Shown in pieces: positions 1 to 9,728 of a stretch of 64,000 nucleotides of DNA. Source of the stretch: Psychrobacter sp. 28M-43 (GTDB lineage: Bacteria > Pseudomonadota > Gammaproteobacteria > Pseudomonadales > Moraxellaceae). Within the stretch, counting starts at the first letter, position 1; the number at the start of each line of letters is the position of its first letter. The position numbers and the translations under genes are program-made. Where the stretch lies: NCBI RefSeq assembly GCF_014770435.1, contig NZ_CP061739.1, positions 744,001-808,000 of the forward strand. Reading direction: 5' to 3'. Below the pieces are notes generated by a model that ran no database searches, had not been told where the DNA came from, and worked only from the letters and a program-made list of their open reading frames with translations.

Positions 1-24
1 TACATCTAGTATTGCTAGATTTTG

Positions 25-945
<921 letters not shown>

Positions 946-1013
946 CTAAGGGCCGGTTTTAAATTGGTTGTTTTTTTACTATGTCTAATGAGACAGTTAT
1001 GTGTTTTATGAGG

Positions 1014-2834
1014 CTACTCTGCAGGAATAGCAAGAATCTGTTCAGCTAGCGCTGCGTTAAATGGTTGGCATAAAGCGGCAAATGTCGCCTGAATATCTTT
1101 TAGGTCATCCACACTGTCACCTGCAAAGCGCGCGGTCAGGCTATTGCTGGTATTTGATTGACGCAGTACGCCAAAGCCATGCGCAAAATCTAAGCGCACA
1201 CCATCGATACAGCTCAGCTTGGTTCCTACAGGTAATAATTCATGCGTCTGTTTTAATGCTATTTGCGCCTTCGCAGTAGCACAAGTACACGCTGACGACT
1301 TGCATGTCGTGGCGGGCAGGCAAGTATCTTTTAACTGCTGACTGTATGAAGAAGAGTTAGTATGAGTAGACATATCTACTAGATGCTGCAAATAATGACA
1401 AAATCTCGTTAGTTGCTCTACAAGTGAGCAGTCGGTAGTAGCCGTCTGCGGCATTGGCAAGTAATGGTCAGCAGTACTGACTATAGTGGGTAAGCTTTGG
1501 ATGATATCTGCTAGCGGTTTTTTATCATTAGTATCATTATGAGTTTGGTCAAGCCAATGCAGCAACCGTAATGCAGCATACATCGCATCATCGTAAGGGA
1601 TAAAGCGGCTGTCATTAAAGATGAAATGTCCTGATAATTCACCAGCGAAAACAATCTGATTGTCAGGATGCTGTACCTGTTGGCGCATAAAGCTGCTGCC
1701 AGTCTTGCTAATCACAGGTGTAGTACCAAGCTCAGATAACAGTCTTGGTAAATGATGAGCACATTTAATATCGAAAAGAACTTCAGATGCTAATAAAGAG
1801 TTGCTCAGGGAGTTAGGATGTTCAGTAATAGCAATACGTGCCAATAAATAGAGCAAATGATCGGGCGTGACTATCTTGCCGTTATTATCAACGATCATCA
1901 AACGATCGCCATCGCCATCAAACGCCAAGCCTATATCTGCTGCGTGCAAAACAACGGCTCGTTGCAATTCGTTTAAGCGGTTTGGTTCGGTGGGGTCTGG
2001 ATTACCAAGGGGGAAATTACCGTCTGGTGTATCATTGAGAAAAATAACATGCTGGCAAAAATGTTCAAACAAGCGTTGAGCGATACTCCCAGTTGCGCCA
2101 TGCATACAGTCAATGACTATGACCAAATCAAGTTTATAAGCGCTTTTCTGATTGGCTGCAGTTGCCGAGTGATTGTGCTGAAATAATTGTTCAAATACCT
2201 GCGCAATAGCATCTATATAGACGTTGACTACTTGATAAGCAGGTAGTTGCTCAAGTAGGTCGTTTGGTAATTTTGAGTCTTGGCTACTTTTAATGCTTTC
2301 AATGTTTTCTGAATGCAAGACAGAATTATTAGATTGGCTATCGGGACAGGCGTGATAACCATGATGGGCGGTTAGCTGATGATAGAGCGTCTGTATCTCT
2401 GAACTACTAGGAGACTTGTTATTCACCAACCATTTGATGCCTAATATGTCTTTAGCGGAATGGCTCGCTGTTACGACTATGCCATGACCTTGATATTGCG
2501 CTGCCCAAAATGCCATCATCGGCGTAGTAATCAGGCCTAACTGGATAACACGTAAACCATTATGAGCTAGTACAGTAGAAAGCGTATGGGCAATGGCTTC
2601 ACTACCAATACGCATATCATAACCAATAACGACAACATTCTGCTTAGTAACAACAGAGGTACTAGCATTAGAGGCATTAGCATTGATGTTTTGAGTCGGT
2701 TGGCTATCTTGGGCATTGTAGAGAGTGGCAAAAGCATCGCCTAACGCGTGTATAAAACTGCTAGTGAAATACTGGTTGGCACCACGAATATCATAAGCAC
2801 GGAATAAGGATTGCTGCGCCGCAAAAGGTGGCAT
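1014..2834 (-). CDS. Phosphomannomutase/phosphoglucomutase (AlgC/ManB family)
   Basis: Interconverts hexose 6-phosphates and 1-phosphates for LPS, exopolysaccharide and nucleotide-sugar synthesis. Visible family signatures: an N-terminal YDIRG, the phosphoserine loop TASHSAKD (the serine precedes the His), the metal loop FDGDGDR, the sugar-binding GELSGH, and a C-terminal phosphate-binding RQSNTSN. At 606 residues it is far longer than the roughly 460-residue AlgC. The excess sits in Ser/Asn/Gln-rich insertions: near residues 45-60 (NANASNAS), near 160-195, and a Cys/Thr/Ser-rich block near 495-525. The start has GGAGA 7 bases upstream. Substrate preference (mannose or glucose) cannot be decided. 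It could supply sugar phosphates to the polysaccharide locus at the other end of the window. Confidence 0.88.
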   Translation of the reverse strand: MPPFAAQQSLFRAYDIRGANQYFTSSFIHALGDAFATLYNAQDSQPTQNINANASNASTSVVTKQNVVVIGYDMRIGSEAIAHTLSTVLAHNGLRVIQLGLITTPMMAFWAAQYQGHGIVVTASHSAKDILGIKWLVNNKSPSSSEIQTLYHQLTAHHGYHACPDSQSNNSVLHSENIESIKSSQDSKLPNDLLEQLPAYQVVNVYIDAIAQVFEQLFQHNHSATAANQKSAYKLDLVIVIDCMHGATGSIAQRLFEHFCQHVIFLNDTPDGNFPLGNPDPTEPNRLNELQRAVVLHAADIGLAFDGDGDRLMIVDNNGKIVTPDHLLYLLARIAITEHPNSLSNSLLASEVLFDIKCAHHLPRLLSELGTTPVISKTGSSFMRQQVQHPDNQIVFAGELSGHFIFNDSRFIPYDDAMYAALRLLHWLDQTHNDTNDKKPLADIIQSLPTIVSTADHYLPMPQTATTDCSLVEQLTRFCHYLQHLVDMSTHTNSSSYSQQLKDTCLPATTCKSSACTCATAKAQIALKQTHELLPVGTKLSCIDGVRLDFAHGFGVLRQSNTSNSLTARFAGDSVDDLKDIQATFAALCQPFNAALAEQILAIPAE

Positions 2835-2891
2835 TGCTTATTCTCCTTATAACCGTGATAGGTGTTCAATGATAAATAAAAATGGATAGCG

Positions 2892-2924
2892 CAAGGTTTT
2901 AGATATAGCTTAAGCAAAACCTTG
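2892..2924. terminator. Inverted repeat between dut and the phosphomannomutase gene
   Basis: Nine-base arms CAAGGTTTT and AAAACCTTG are separated by 15 bases. A competing arm pair, AGATATAGC and GGCTATCT, overlaps it. On the minus strand a T-rich stretch follows after about ten bases, so it may be a weak terminator of dut or an attenuator before the mutase gene. The T run is not adjacent to the stem, hence the low confidence. Confidence 0.35.
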
Positions 2925-2971
2925 AAGGCTATCTAAAAAGTTGTTATAAAAATTGACCGTCAAAATAGCTA

Positions 2972-3436
2972 CTACTGACGACCTGAGTGTCCAAACCCAC
3001 CTGCACCGCGTACGCTTTCATCACTGAATTCTGCAACCACTTCAAACTCAGGACGCGCAACAGGTACCACGATGTACTGTGCCATACGCTCAGCTACATT
3101 AAGAACAAAGTCATCCCCACTGCGGTTCCAAATACTAACCATCAGCTCGCCTTGATAGTCGGCATCGATTAACCCAACTAAGTTACCCAAGACGATACCG
3201 TGCTTATGACCAAGACCTGAACGCGGTAAAATCATACCTGCATAGTTAGGATCTTGGATATAAACCGCAAGGCCTGTACCTATTAAATGGGTTTCACCTG
3301 CTTTAATCGTTAATGGCTCATCGATACAAGCACGCAAGTCAATACCTGCACTGCCATCGGTGGCACGAGTTGGTAAAGAAAACGCTTTATCTTCAGTAAT
3401 TTTAGGGTTTACCACTTTAACTTGTACAGCTTGCAT
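2972..3436 (-). CDS. dut: dUTP diphosphatase
   Basis: Hydrolyses dUTP to dUMP and diphosphate, keeping uracil out of DNA and supplying dUMP for thymidylate. All five trimeric dUTPase motifs are present in 154 residues: AGIDLRA (motif 1), [10 protein letters not shown] (2), [11 protein letters not shown] with the catalytic Asp (3), [10 protein letters not shown] (4) and the glycine-rich tail [10 protein letters not shown] (5). Length is normal. The start is the only reasonable ATG and has a short GAG ribosome site. It is the first of a minus-strand run dut, phosphomannomutase, argB. Confidence 0.97.
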   Translation of the reverse strand: MQAVQVKVVNPKITEDKAFSLPTRATDGSAGIDLRACIDEPLTIKAGETHLIGTGLAVYIQDPNYAGMILPRSGLGHKHGIVLGNLVGLIDADYQGELMVSIWNRSGDDFVLNVAERMAQYIVVPVARPEFEVVAEFSDESVRGAGGFGHSGRQ

Positions 3437-3558
3437 AACACACTCACTTAACGATTTGATGGTTTTTAAATTATGATTTAAAACCAGAGCCTTGAACTAT
3501 GATTTTAAATAAATCTTATTCGAAATTTTGATATAAATAACAATTCTATATTTTAATT

Positions 3559-3630
3559 ATTCAGCAATTCAGCAATTCAGCAATTCAGCAATTCAGCAAT
3601 TCAGCAATTCAGCAATTCAGCAATTCAGCA
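3559..3630. repeat. Tandem array, nine perfect copies of ATTCAGCA
   Basis: Nine uninterrupted identical 8-bp units cover 72 bp. The array begins inside the spacer upstream of dut and ends 5 bp before the mgtE stop codon. With no mismatch between units it looks like a slippage-prone microsatellite whose copy number may vary between strains. It lies outside coding sequence, so length change would not shift a frame; it could affect dut transcription or the 3' end of the mgtE message. Confidence 0.97.
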
Positions 3631-3635
3631 ATCAA

Positions 3636-5039
3636 CTAAAGTATCAACACGCTGGCCAATCCTAAAAATGACATAAAGCCGACGATATCCGTGACGGTCG
3701 TTAGGATAACCGAAGCAGATAGAGCAGGGTCAATATTCATCCGTTTTAGCATCAGCGGTATGCTGATACCAGAGACATTAGCCGCAGTCATATTGATCGC
3801 GATGGCAAAACCGATGACGGCACTGATCTTAATATCATGAAACCATAACTGAGCAATAAACGCCATAATTATCGCCCAGATGATACCGTTTATCGCACCC
3901 ACCCATAGCTCTTTATTCAACAGCCAGACACGGTTGGAACCACCGATTTGACCCATCGCCATCCCGCGGATAACGACCGTCAGCGTTTGCGAGCCAGCAA
4001 TACCGCCCATACTGGCGACTACTGGCATCAATATCGCTAGCGCCACGACTTGTGCCAATACTTCTTCAAATTGTCCAATCACTGCTGCGGCCAAAAGGGC
4101 GGTACATAAATTGATACCTAGCCAAACGCTACGGCTTTTAGCACTGGTTAGGATGGGGGCAAACAACTCTTCATCTTGGCTAACACCAGCAAGGTTTTTC
4201 ATGGTGCTGTCGACATCATCTTGGATAATCTCCATGATGTCCTCGCCGTTTAGTTGACCAACCAGCTCGCCATGGCTATTGATGACGGGGGCAAAACGGA
4301 TGTCTTCTGAACGAAAAATCGCAGCAGCATCTTGAATATCCAAGCGATCATTAATCGTAATGGCAGTGTCAATCAGATCCGAGACCAAGGTGTTTTGTTT
4401 ATGCTTAATTAAGTCTACTAGACTCAGTAGTCCCAGCAATTGTTGGCTTTGATCAACAACTAACAGCTCTTGGCTCTCGTCATCGAGCAGGTCATCGTTT
4501 TCACGCAGCCACTCTTGTACATCTGCCAAATAGATATCATCCCTTATCTGAATAATATCAGGATCCATATAGCTACCAACTTCCCAGTCGGCATAAGTAT
4601 CAAGCTTATTGACTTGAACCCGCGTCTCTTCGTCGAGCGTTGCCATGACTGAGGTACGTACGCTCTCAGTGACAGTGTCCAGAATCTCAGAAATATCTTG
4701 CGCATCAAGGTCTTGGGTAAACAAAGAGATTTCTTGAGAAGAAATATTCTCCATCAACGGCTGGCGCGTATCGACATCCAGTTCGGCAAGCACTTCACCT
4801 TTGATATGCTCTGGCACCTGAGCCCAAATCAACAGACGGTTTTGAGTTGGGAAGGACTCTAATAGGTTGGCAATCTCATATTCGGACTGCTTTTCTAAAA
4901 ACTCTGTAATGGCCTCGTATGCTTTATCAGCAACCAAACCCTGCAGATACAGAAGCTTATATTCGGCACTATATTCAGCCGAATTATAGTCTCCTGACAG
5001 CATGGCAGTTCGTTCCTGATTGGGCGTCGAGGTAGGCAT
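3636..5039 (-). CDS. mgtE: Magnesium transporter MgtE
   Basis: Inner-membrane Mg2+ channel/transporter. The 467-residue protein has the family architecture: an N-terminal helical MgtE domain with the repeated LL/LD helices (residues about 40-145), two CBS domains (about 150-275, containing YMDPDII and FAPVINSHGEL), a connecting helix, and five C-terminal membrane helices beginning at about residue 300 with the conserved PVVASMGGIAGSQ segment and a later NMTAANVSG. The Asp/Glu-rich cytosolic part fits magnesium sensing. GGAAC lies 7-8 bases before the ATG; a second Met at codon 13 is a possible alternative start. No magnesium riboswitch was recognised upstream. Confidence 0.95.
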   Translation of the reverse strand: MPTSTPNQERTAMLSGDYNSAEYSAEYKLLYLQGLVADKAYEAITEFLEKQSEYEIANLLESFPTQNRLLIWAQVPEHIKGEVLAELDVDTRQPLMENISSQEISLFTQDLDAQDISEILDTVTESVRTSVMATLDEETRVQVNKLDTYADWEVGSYMDPDIIQIRDDIYLADVQEWLRENDDLLDDESQELLVVDQSQQLLGLLSLVDLIKHKQNTLVSDLIDTAITINDRLDIQDAAAIFRSEDIRFAPVINSHGELVGQLNGEDIMEIIQDDVDSTMKNLAGVSQDEELFAPILTSAKSRSVWLGINLCTALLAAAVIGQFEEVLAQVVALAILMPVVASMGGIAGSQTLTVVIRGMAMGQIGGSNRVWLLNKELWVGAINGIIWAIIMAFIAQLWFHDIKISAVIGFAIAINMTAANVSGISIPLMLKRMNIDPALSASVILTTVTDIVGFMSFLGLASVLIL

Positions 5040-5207
5040 AAGTGTTCCAAGTTTTTACAGTCAATTTTCTACAGTATATAAAGAACAAGAGCAAGAACGA
5101 TAACAATAACGATTATAACAATCGTTTTTTGCACAGTCTAAAGCGTGTTCTTGCAAGCGTTTTACTTAGGTGTTTATTACTCAGGTGCTTAAATATTTTG
5201 ATTAAGA

Positions 5208-7241
5208 TTAACGCTTACCCAATAACGCTCGAATATTGGCCAGATATTCATCAGCGACGGCTTCTGGGTCTTTGGTCGCTTTTTTCTTTTTCGCTTTGGC
5301 AGGCCAATCAATATGATCCTCAGGTAGCTCATCCAAAAATCTTGATTCTGAGGTAACGCGCATCTGACCACCAGCACGGCGTTGGGTCGCGAGCGTCAAT
5401 GTCAGCTCACGGCGTGCACGAGTAATGCCCACGTACATCAGACGGCGCTCTTCTTCGACTGTCTCACTCATAATAGAGTTGCGATGCGGCAGCATCTCTT
5501 CTTCAAGCCCCATGATATACACAAAATCAAACTCCAAGCCCTTTGCTGCATGCAAGGTCATCAAGTTAACTTTGTTGGTATTCTCTTCTTCTTGCTGCTG
5601 CTCAAGCATATCAAGCAAAACCAACTTACGAATGATGGTGTCAATCGTTCGGTCTTCATCTTCTTCAGCACGATTAATCAACGACTGAATACTGGTGTAC
5701 AGCATATCGATATTATCAATACGGTTTTTTTCTTGTTGCGGCGTTTTGGCATCGCTACGGACAAAGTCAATATAACCTGTCTCATCAATCATCTGGCGTA
5801 CGATAGGTACAGGGTCTGGGTGTTGATCCAGCTCACGCGTATAGTGTTCAATGAACTCGCCAAACTCTTTTATCGTACCATAAGCCTTTGATGGCAATAC
5901 ATGAGTCAGGCCAGCGTGGGTACAAGAGGCCAGTAGCGATATGCTGTGCTCTTGCGCAAATAAGCCGAGTTTTTCTAGCGTTGCAGGTCCCATACCGCGC
6001 TTAGGCGTGTTGATAATACGCAAAAATGCGCTGTCATCTTCAGGGTTCAAAATCAGGCGCAAATACCCCATGATGTCTTTGATTTCACTACGCGCAAAGA
6101 ATGACTGACCACCCGATAACTTATAAGGCACTTGCAGCTGACGCAGTTGTGCCTCTAGCATACGTGCTTGAAAGTTACTACGGTACAGCACCGCATACTG
6201 TTCCCACTCATTACCGAAACGCAGTTTATGCGTGACGATTTCTTTGGCCACGCGCTCCGATTCATCATCGTCGTTACGGCAGTTAATGATGCGGATTTTT
6301 TCGCCTTGACCTTTATCTGACCACAGTTTTTTCTCGAATAAATGCTCGTTATTTAGAATAACGGCGTTGGCAGAGGTCAAAATACGCGTGGTTGAGCGGT
6401 AATTTTGCTCAAGCATAACGATTTTTAGTTTTGGAAAATCTTCTTTTAGCAGTGCCATGTTTTCGGGCTTTGCCCCGCGCCACGCATAGATAGATTGGTC
6501 ATCATCACCAACTACGGTAAAGCGACCTTGCGGCCCAACCAAGTATTTAATCATCTCATACTGGGCGGTATTGGTATCCTGATACTCATCGACCAATAGA
6601 TAACGAATACGGTTTTGCCATTTGTCTCGCAGTTCTCTGTTTTCACGCAATATCTTGGTTGGCAATACAATCAAGTCATCAAAATCGACCGCATTATAAG
6701 CACGCAAGTTACGCTCATAAAGTGCATATAACGTGGCAAAAATCATGTCTTCTGGATCGTCTAGCGTTTCCATCGCCTTATCAGGCTCGACCAAGTCATT
6801 TTTCCAATCAGAAATCATTTTGATGGCTTTACCGACCAACTCGCGACTTTCAGCGCCACTTAAGTTGTCGCGCATCATCAGCTCCATCAGCAATCGCTTA
6901 CTGTCGTCGCTGTCCATGATGGAAAAATTGCCTTTTAGCGGAGTATGAATCAGCTCATAGCGCAAAAACTGTAGACCAAATTGGTGAAAAGTCGACACCG
7001 TTAGACCGCGCATTTTTTCGCTTGGTAGCAGTTTGCTGACTCGCGCTTTCATCTCACGTGCCGCTTTATTGGTAAAGGTCACGGCGGTGATGCGCTCAGC
7101 TGGCATGTCACACTCTTGGATTAGGTAAGCAATCTTACGCGTAATCACAGAGGTCTTGCCGGAGCCAGCACCTGCAAGTACAAGTAATGGACCAGATACG
7201 TAGAGCATGGCTTCTTGTTGTTTGGGATTGAGTTGACTCAT
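5208..7241 (-). CDS. rep: ATP-dependent DNA helicase Rep (UvrD/Rep superfamily 1)
   Basis: A 3'-5' superfamily 1A helicase that helps replication forks pass bound proteins and restarts stalled forks. The protein opens with MSQLNPKQQEA and a Walker A AGAGSGKT; other helicase motifs seen are FTNKAAREM, VDEYQDTN (motif II), VGDDDQSIYAWRGA (III), EQNYRST (IV), LMTLHAAKGLEFD (V) and VGITRAR (VI). The 677-residue length matches Rep better than UvrD. The frame is open for 17 more codons upstream, but this Met sits exactly where family members begin and has an AGG upstream, so I set the start here. The C-terminus is Lys-rich. UvrD or PcrA remains a weaker alternative name. Confidence 0.9.
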   Translation of the reverse strand: MSQLNPKQQEAMLYVSGPLLVLAGAGSGKTSVITRKIAYLIQECDMPAERITAVTFTNKAAREMKARVSKLLPSEKMRGLTVSTFHQFGLQFLRYELIHTPLKGNFSIMDSDDSKRLLMELMMRDNLSGAESRELVGKAIKMISDWKNDLVEPDKAMETLDDPEDMIFATLYALYERNLRAYNAVDFDDLIVLPTKILRENRELRDKWQNRIRYLLVDEYQDTNTAQYEMIKYLVGPQGRFTVVGDDDQSIYAWRGAKPENMALLKEDFPKLKIVMLEQNYRSTTRILTSANAVILNNEHLFEKKLWSDKGQGEKIRIINCRNDDDESERVAKEIVTHKLRFGNEWEQYAVLYRSNFQARMLEAQLRQLQVPYKLSGGQSFFARSEIKDIMGYLRLILNPEDDSAFLRIINTPKRGMGPATLEKLGLFAQEHSISLLASCTHAGLTHVLPSKAYGTIKEFGEFIEHYTRELDQHPDPVPIVRQMIDETGYIDFVRSDAKTPQQEKNRIDNIDMLYTSIQSLINRAEEDEDRTIDTIIRKLVLLDMLEQQQEEENTNKVNLMTLHAAKGLEFDFVYIMGLEEEMLPHRNSIMSETVEEERRLMYVGITRARRELTLTLATQRRAGGQMRVTSESRFLDELPEDHIDWPAKAKKKKATKDPEAVADEYLANIRALLGKR

Positions 7242-7572
7242 AACGTGACCTGTAAGACAAAAGCAAAAAAGAGGGTAGCGCTGATATGACAAAGATAGAT
7301 AAACGCAGCGCGCATCATCAACATTCGTATCGTCGCGATATTTTAATAATCTTTATTATAAGAATAATAGAATTTAAGGTTTGATGATGGCATATCATAA
7401 AAATCTGGTGGGTCATTATAAAGCAAAAATGCCTACTTTGGGGGAGGACTTGGGTGATGAAAGTGGGGTATTCGGACACTTGATTTTTGACAAATAGCGT
7501 GGCAGTGTTTGCTCGTAGCCAAAAGTACGAATTTGGGGTTAATATAAGGTAAGGTCTATATCATAATTCATA

Positions 7573-7596
7573 GTAAAAAAAACACATTTTTTTTAC
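7573..7596. repeat. A8/T8 palindrome upstream of nuoA
   Basis: A perfect inverted repeat: GTAAAAAAAA, a four-base CACA centre, then TTTTTTTTAC. It sits in the 828-bp gap between rep and nuoA. It could be a factor-binding site, a weak bidirectional terminator or chance in AT-rich DNA; I cannot tell which. Confidence 0.6.
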
Positions 7597-7754
7597 ACAG
7601 AAAGTGACCGTTCAATACAGTTAAAAACTAGCTTTTAGGCACTGATATGCGTATAGTACGTAAATAATTTATGCCAGTTGTCACGTCATTGTTGACCACG
7701 TGTAATGAGCTATTAAATCAATTAAGTAAGCAGTCAGATATGATATTGATTTAA

Positions 7755-7919
7755 TACGTTGATCTTACGTTGTTAGAAGATGCGTTGGGCGACCAGCCTT
7801 TATCCGCGCGAATACCGGAATCTCTACAGTTGGTCACGTCTGACATCGTCGTCAATAAGCTTGATAATTGGTTGTTACCAGCAAAATACCTAACATGTGA
7901 CTCAATGACAGTTACTTAA
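7755..7919 (+). other. Orphan open stretch upstream of nuoA, no function recognised
   Basis: Within the gap between rep and nuoA a frame stays open for about 55 codons and ends in TAA at 7917-7919. It has no upstream ATG or convincing ribosome site, and its composition (for example LEDALGDQPLS, VVNKLDNWLL) looks more protein-like than the surrounding AT-rich DNA. It could be a remnant of a decayed gene or chance. The rest of 7242-8069 holds the A8/T8 palindrome, a three-copy 20-bp repeat and, presumably, the nuo promoter, which I could not locate confidently. Confidence 0.25.
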
Positions 7920-7960
7920 ACACAGTGACAGTTACTGAAGTGCAGTGACAATTACTTAAA
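7901..7960. repeat. Three imperfect 20-bp direct repeats before nuoA
   Basis: Three contiguous 20-bp units share the core GTGACAGTTACTTAAA with a few substitutions (CTCAATGACAGTTACTTAAA, then CACAGTGACAGTTACTGAAG, then TGCAGTGACAATTACTTAAA). A partial half copy, AAAGTCACTT, follows. The array lies 110 bp upstream of the nuoA start, where promoter elements or operators of the complex I operon would be expected. Confidence 0.85.
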
Positions 7961-8069
7961 TAAAGTCACTTTGTGTTTTCGTCTGCGTTATACCTGTCGT
8001 AACATGGCCTGAGTGGGTCAGTGCTTGCGCTGTGTCTAACACTCGATTGGGTGAGGAGCACGTATTATC

Positions 8070-8693
8070 ATGTCTGCTTTTAATTGGTCAGCCATTGCTT
8101 TTATCTTAGCCGCCATTGGGCTAGTTGTCTTTATGCTGGTCGTACCGCGCTTACTTGGCGGTCGCTCTCAAGGCTCACAAAAGGAAGAAGTATTTGAAGC
8201 GGGTGTTGTCGGATCTGGCAACGCCCGTATTCGTTTGTCTGCCAAATTTTATTTGGTCGCAATTTTCTTTGTGATTTTTGATTTAGAGGCGCTATATCTC
8301 TACGCTTATGCTGTGTCGGTACGGGAGGCTGGTTGGCTTGGCTTTGCCGCCGCTGGCACGTTTATCACTATTCTAATTATTGGTTTGATTTATGAGCTGA
8401 GCTTGGGTGCGATGAACTGGGCACCTGCTGATAAGTTACGCAAAAAAGCACGCTTATATGCGGCGCCTGCAGGCTTTAATTTGGCAGACATCACCAAGTT
8501 TGATGGTGCTCATGAGCTAATGGTCGATCCGACAGGTAAAGTGCCCGCGCAGTCATCCGGTCAAATCAATGTCTCAAACAATATTGAGACCAATCGTCGT
8601 CATCTACAAAACATCGATCATATTAATACCACGGGTAACGTTACTTCTGTGGATTTTGCGACGTCTGCTCAGCAGGACAAAACTGAACGTTAA
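8070..8693 (+). CDS. nuoA: NADH-quinone oxidoreductase subunit A
   Basis: Membrane-arm subunit of proton-pumping complex I, close to the quinone-binding connection. Three hydrophobic helices are visible (residues about 8-27, 60-84 and 88-112), with the conserved PRLLGGRSQ and KEEVFEAGV loop after the first helix and FDLEALYLYAYA in the second. At 207 residues it is about 60 longer than the E. coli protein; the excess is a hydrophilic, Asn/Thr/Gln-rich C-terminal tail after KKARLYAAP. An AGGAG stands 11 bases before the ATG. It is the first gene of the nuo operon. Confidence 0.96.
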   Translation: MSAFNWSAIAFILAAIGLVVFMLVVPRLLGGRSQGSQKEEVFEAGVVGSGNARIRLSAKFYLVAIFFVIFDLEALYLYAYAVSVREAGWLGFAAAGTFITILIIGLIYELSLGAMNWAPADKLRKKARLYAAPAGFNLADITKFDGAHELMVDPTGKVPAQSSGQINVSNNIETNRRHLQNIDHINTTGNVTSVDFATSAQQDKTER

Positions 8694-8867
8694 TAGCAGT
8701 TGATGCTCAGCTTATAGCGTTTGCAAAAACGAGCAGCAAAGCATGAAGGCGTCAGTTCTGTTTGTATTAATGATCGCTGATGATTAGCCACTTATTAATA
8801 ATAAAATTATGGCGACAGCGCGAGCAAGATGATTGCCACGCCAAGCCTAATATGAAGGTTGTATGTT

Positions 8868-9536
8868 ATGAAATACACATTAACAAAAGCCAACCCCGAT
8901 GCAGATACCTATCCTGCACAGACCAGTCAAACGGTCAATGATCCTATCGAAGATGAAGTGAATAAAAACGTCTTTATGGGTCGTCTCGAAGACCTCGTTC
9001 ATTCAACAGCAAACTGGGGGCGTAAGAACTCACTGTGGCCATTTAACTTTGGTACCTCTTGCTGTTATGTTGAATACGCTACTACCTTAACCGCCGTTCA
9101 TGATTTGTCACGTTTTGGGGCAGAGGTTATTCGTGCCTCGCCTCGTCAGGCAGATGTCATGATCGTCGCTGGTACTTGTTTTGTCAAAATGGCCCCTGTC
9201 ATCCAGCGCCTATATGAGCAAATGCTTGAGCCAAAATGGGTTATCTCTATGGGTGCCTGTGCCAACTCGGGTGGCATGTATGATATTTATTCTGTCGTAC
9301 AAGGCGTCGATAAGATTATCCCTGTTGATGTGTATGTGCCAGGTTGTCCGCCGCGTCCAGAAGCGCTTATTCAGGGTTTGATGTTGTTACAAGAATCTAT
9401 TACTAAAGAGCGTCGTCCGCTGGGTATCCATGTCAATGAGCAGGGTATCTATCAGCCGCAAATGACGCCTGAGCGTGACCGCAAGCAGGCAGATCGTATC
9501 GCTGTTAAAAACTTGCGCAGCCCAGATAGTATTTAA
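8868..9536 (+). CDS. nuoB: NADH-quinone oxidoreductase subunit B
   Basis: Carries iron-sulphur cluster N2, the last electron carrier before ubiquinone. Ligands are visible as the tandem Cys pair in [12 protein letters not shown] and PGCPPRPE. The open frame can begin at a TTG nine bases earlier, but AAGG at 8855-8858 sits nine bases before this ATG and abuts the TTG, so the ATG is preferred and gives 222 residues. A 174-bp gap separates it from nuoA, longer than most spacers in this operon. Confidence 0.96.
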   Translation: MKYTLTKANPDADTYPAQTSQTVNDPIEDEVNKNVFMGRLEDLVHSTANWGRKNSLWPFNFGTSCCYVEYATTLTAVHDLSRFGAEVIRASPRQADVMIVAGTCFVKMAPVIQRLYEQMLEPKWVISMGACANSGGMYDIYSVVQGVDKIIPVDVYVPGCPPRPEALIQGLMLLQESITKERRPLGIHVNEQGIYQPQMTPERDRKQADRIAVKNLRSPDSI

Positions 9537-9590
9537 GTTTCAAACAGCATTCAGACTTATAGCAACAGTTTCAATATTTTATGCGCTTAT

Positions 9591-9710
9591 CATAGTTAGG
9601 TTATGATTAACATAGCTCAGTTATGGTTGACATAGTTCGGTTATGGTTGACATAGTTCGGTTATGGTTGACATAGTTCGGTTATGACTAACATAGTTCAG
9701 TTATGATTAA
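9591..9710. repeat. Six 20-bp tandem repeats between nuoB and nuoCD
   Basis: Six contiguous copies of a 20-bp unit, consensus CATAGTTCGGTTATGGTTGA, fill 120 bp between nuoB and nuoCD. Copies 3 and 4 are identical; the outer copies differ at a few positions (TTATGATTAA at both ends). There are no unique spacers, so it is not CRISPR. It ends just before the AAGGA ribosome site of nuoCD, so it would be transcribed into the operon leader between the two genes. Confidence 0.96.
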
Positions 9711-9728
9711 TGAAGGAATACATCATTC

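Noticed and set aside
5108..5130. Terminator near the end of rep (ACGATT/AATCGT plus T run)
   Set aside because: The T run lies on the plus strand while both flanking genes are on the minus strand, and the stem is only six AT-rich pairs.
5042..5356. Possible plus-strand gene between mgtE and rep
   Set aside because: It overlaps the 3' end of rep on the other strand and its translation is low complexity; a shadow frame.
9591..9710. CRISPR array
   Set aside because: The 20-bp units follow one another with no unique spacers, and no cas genes are near.
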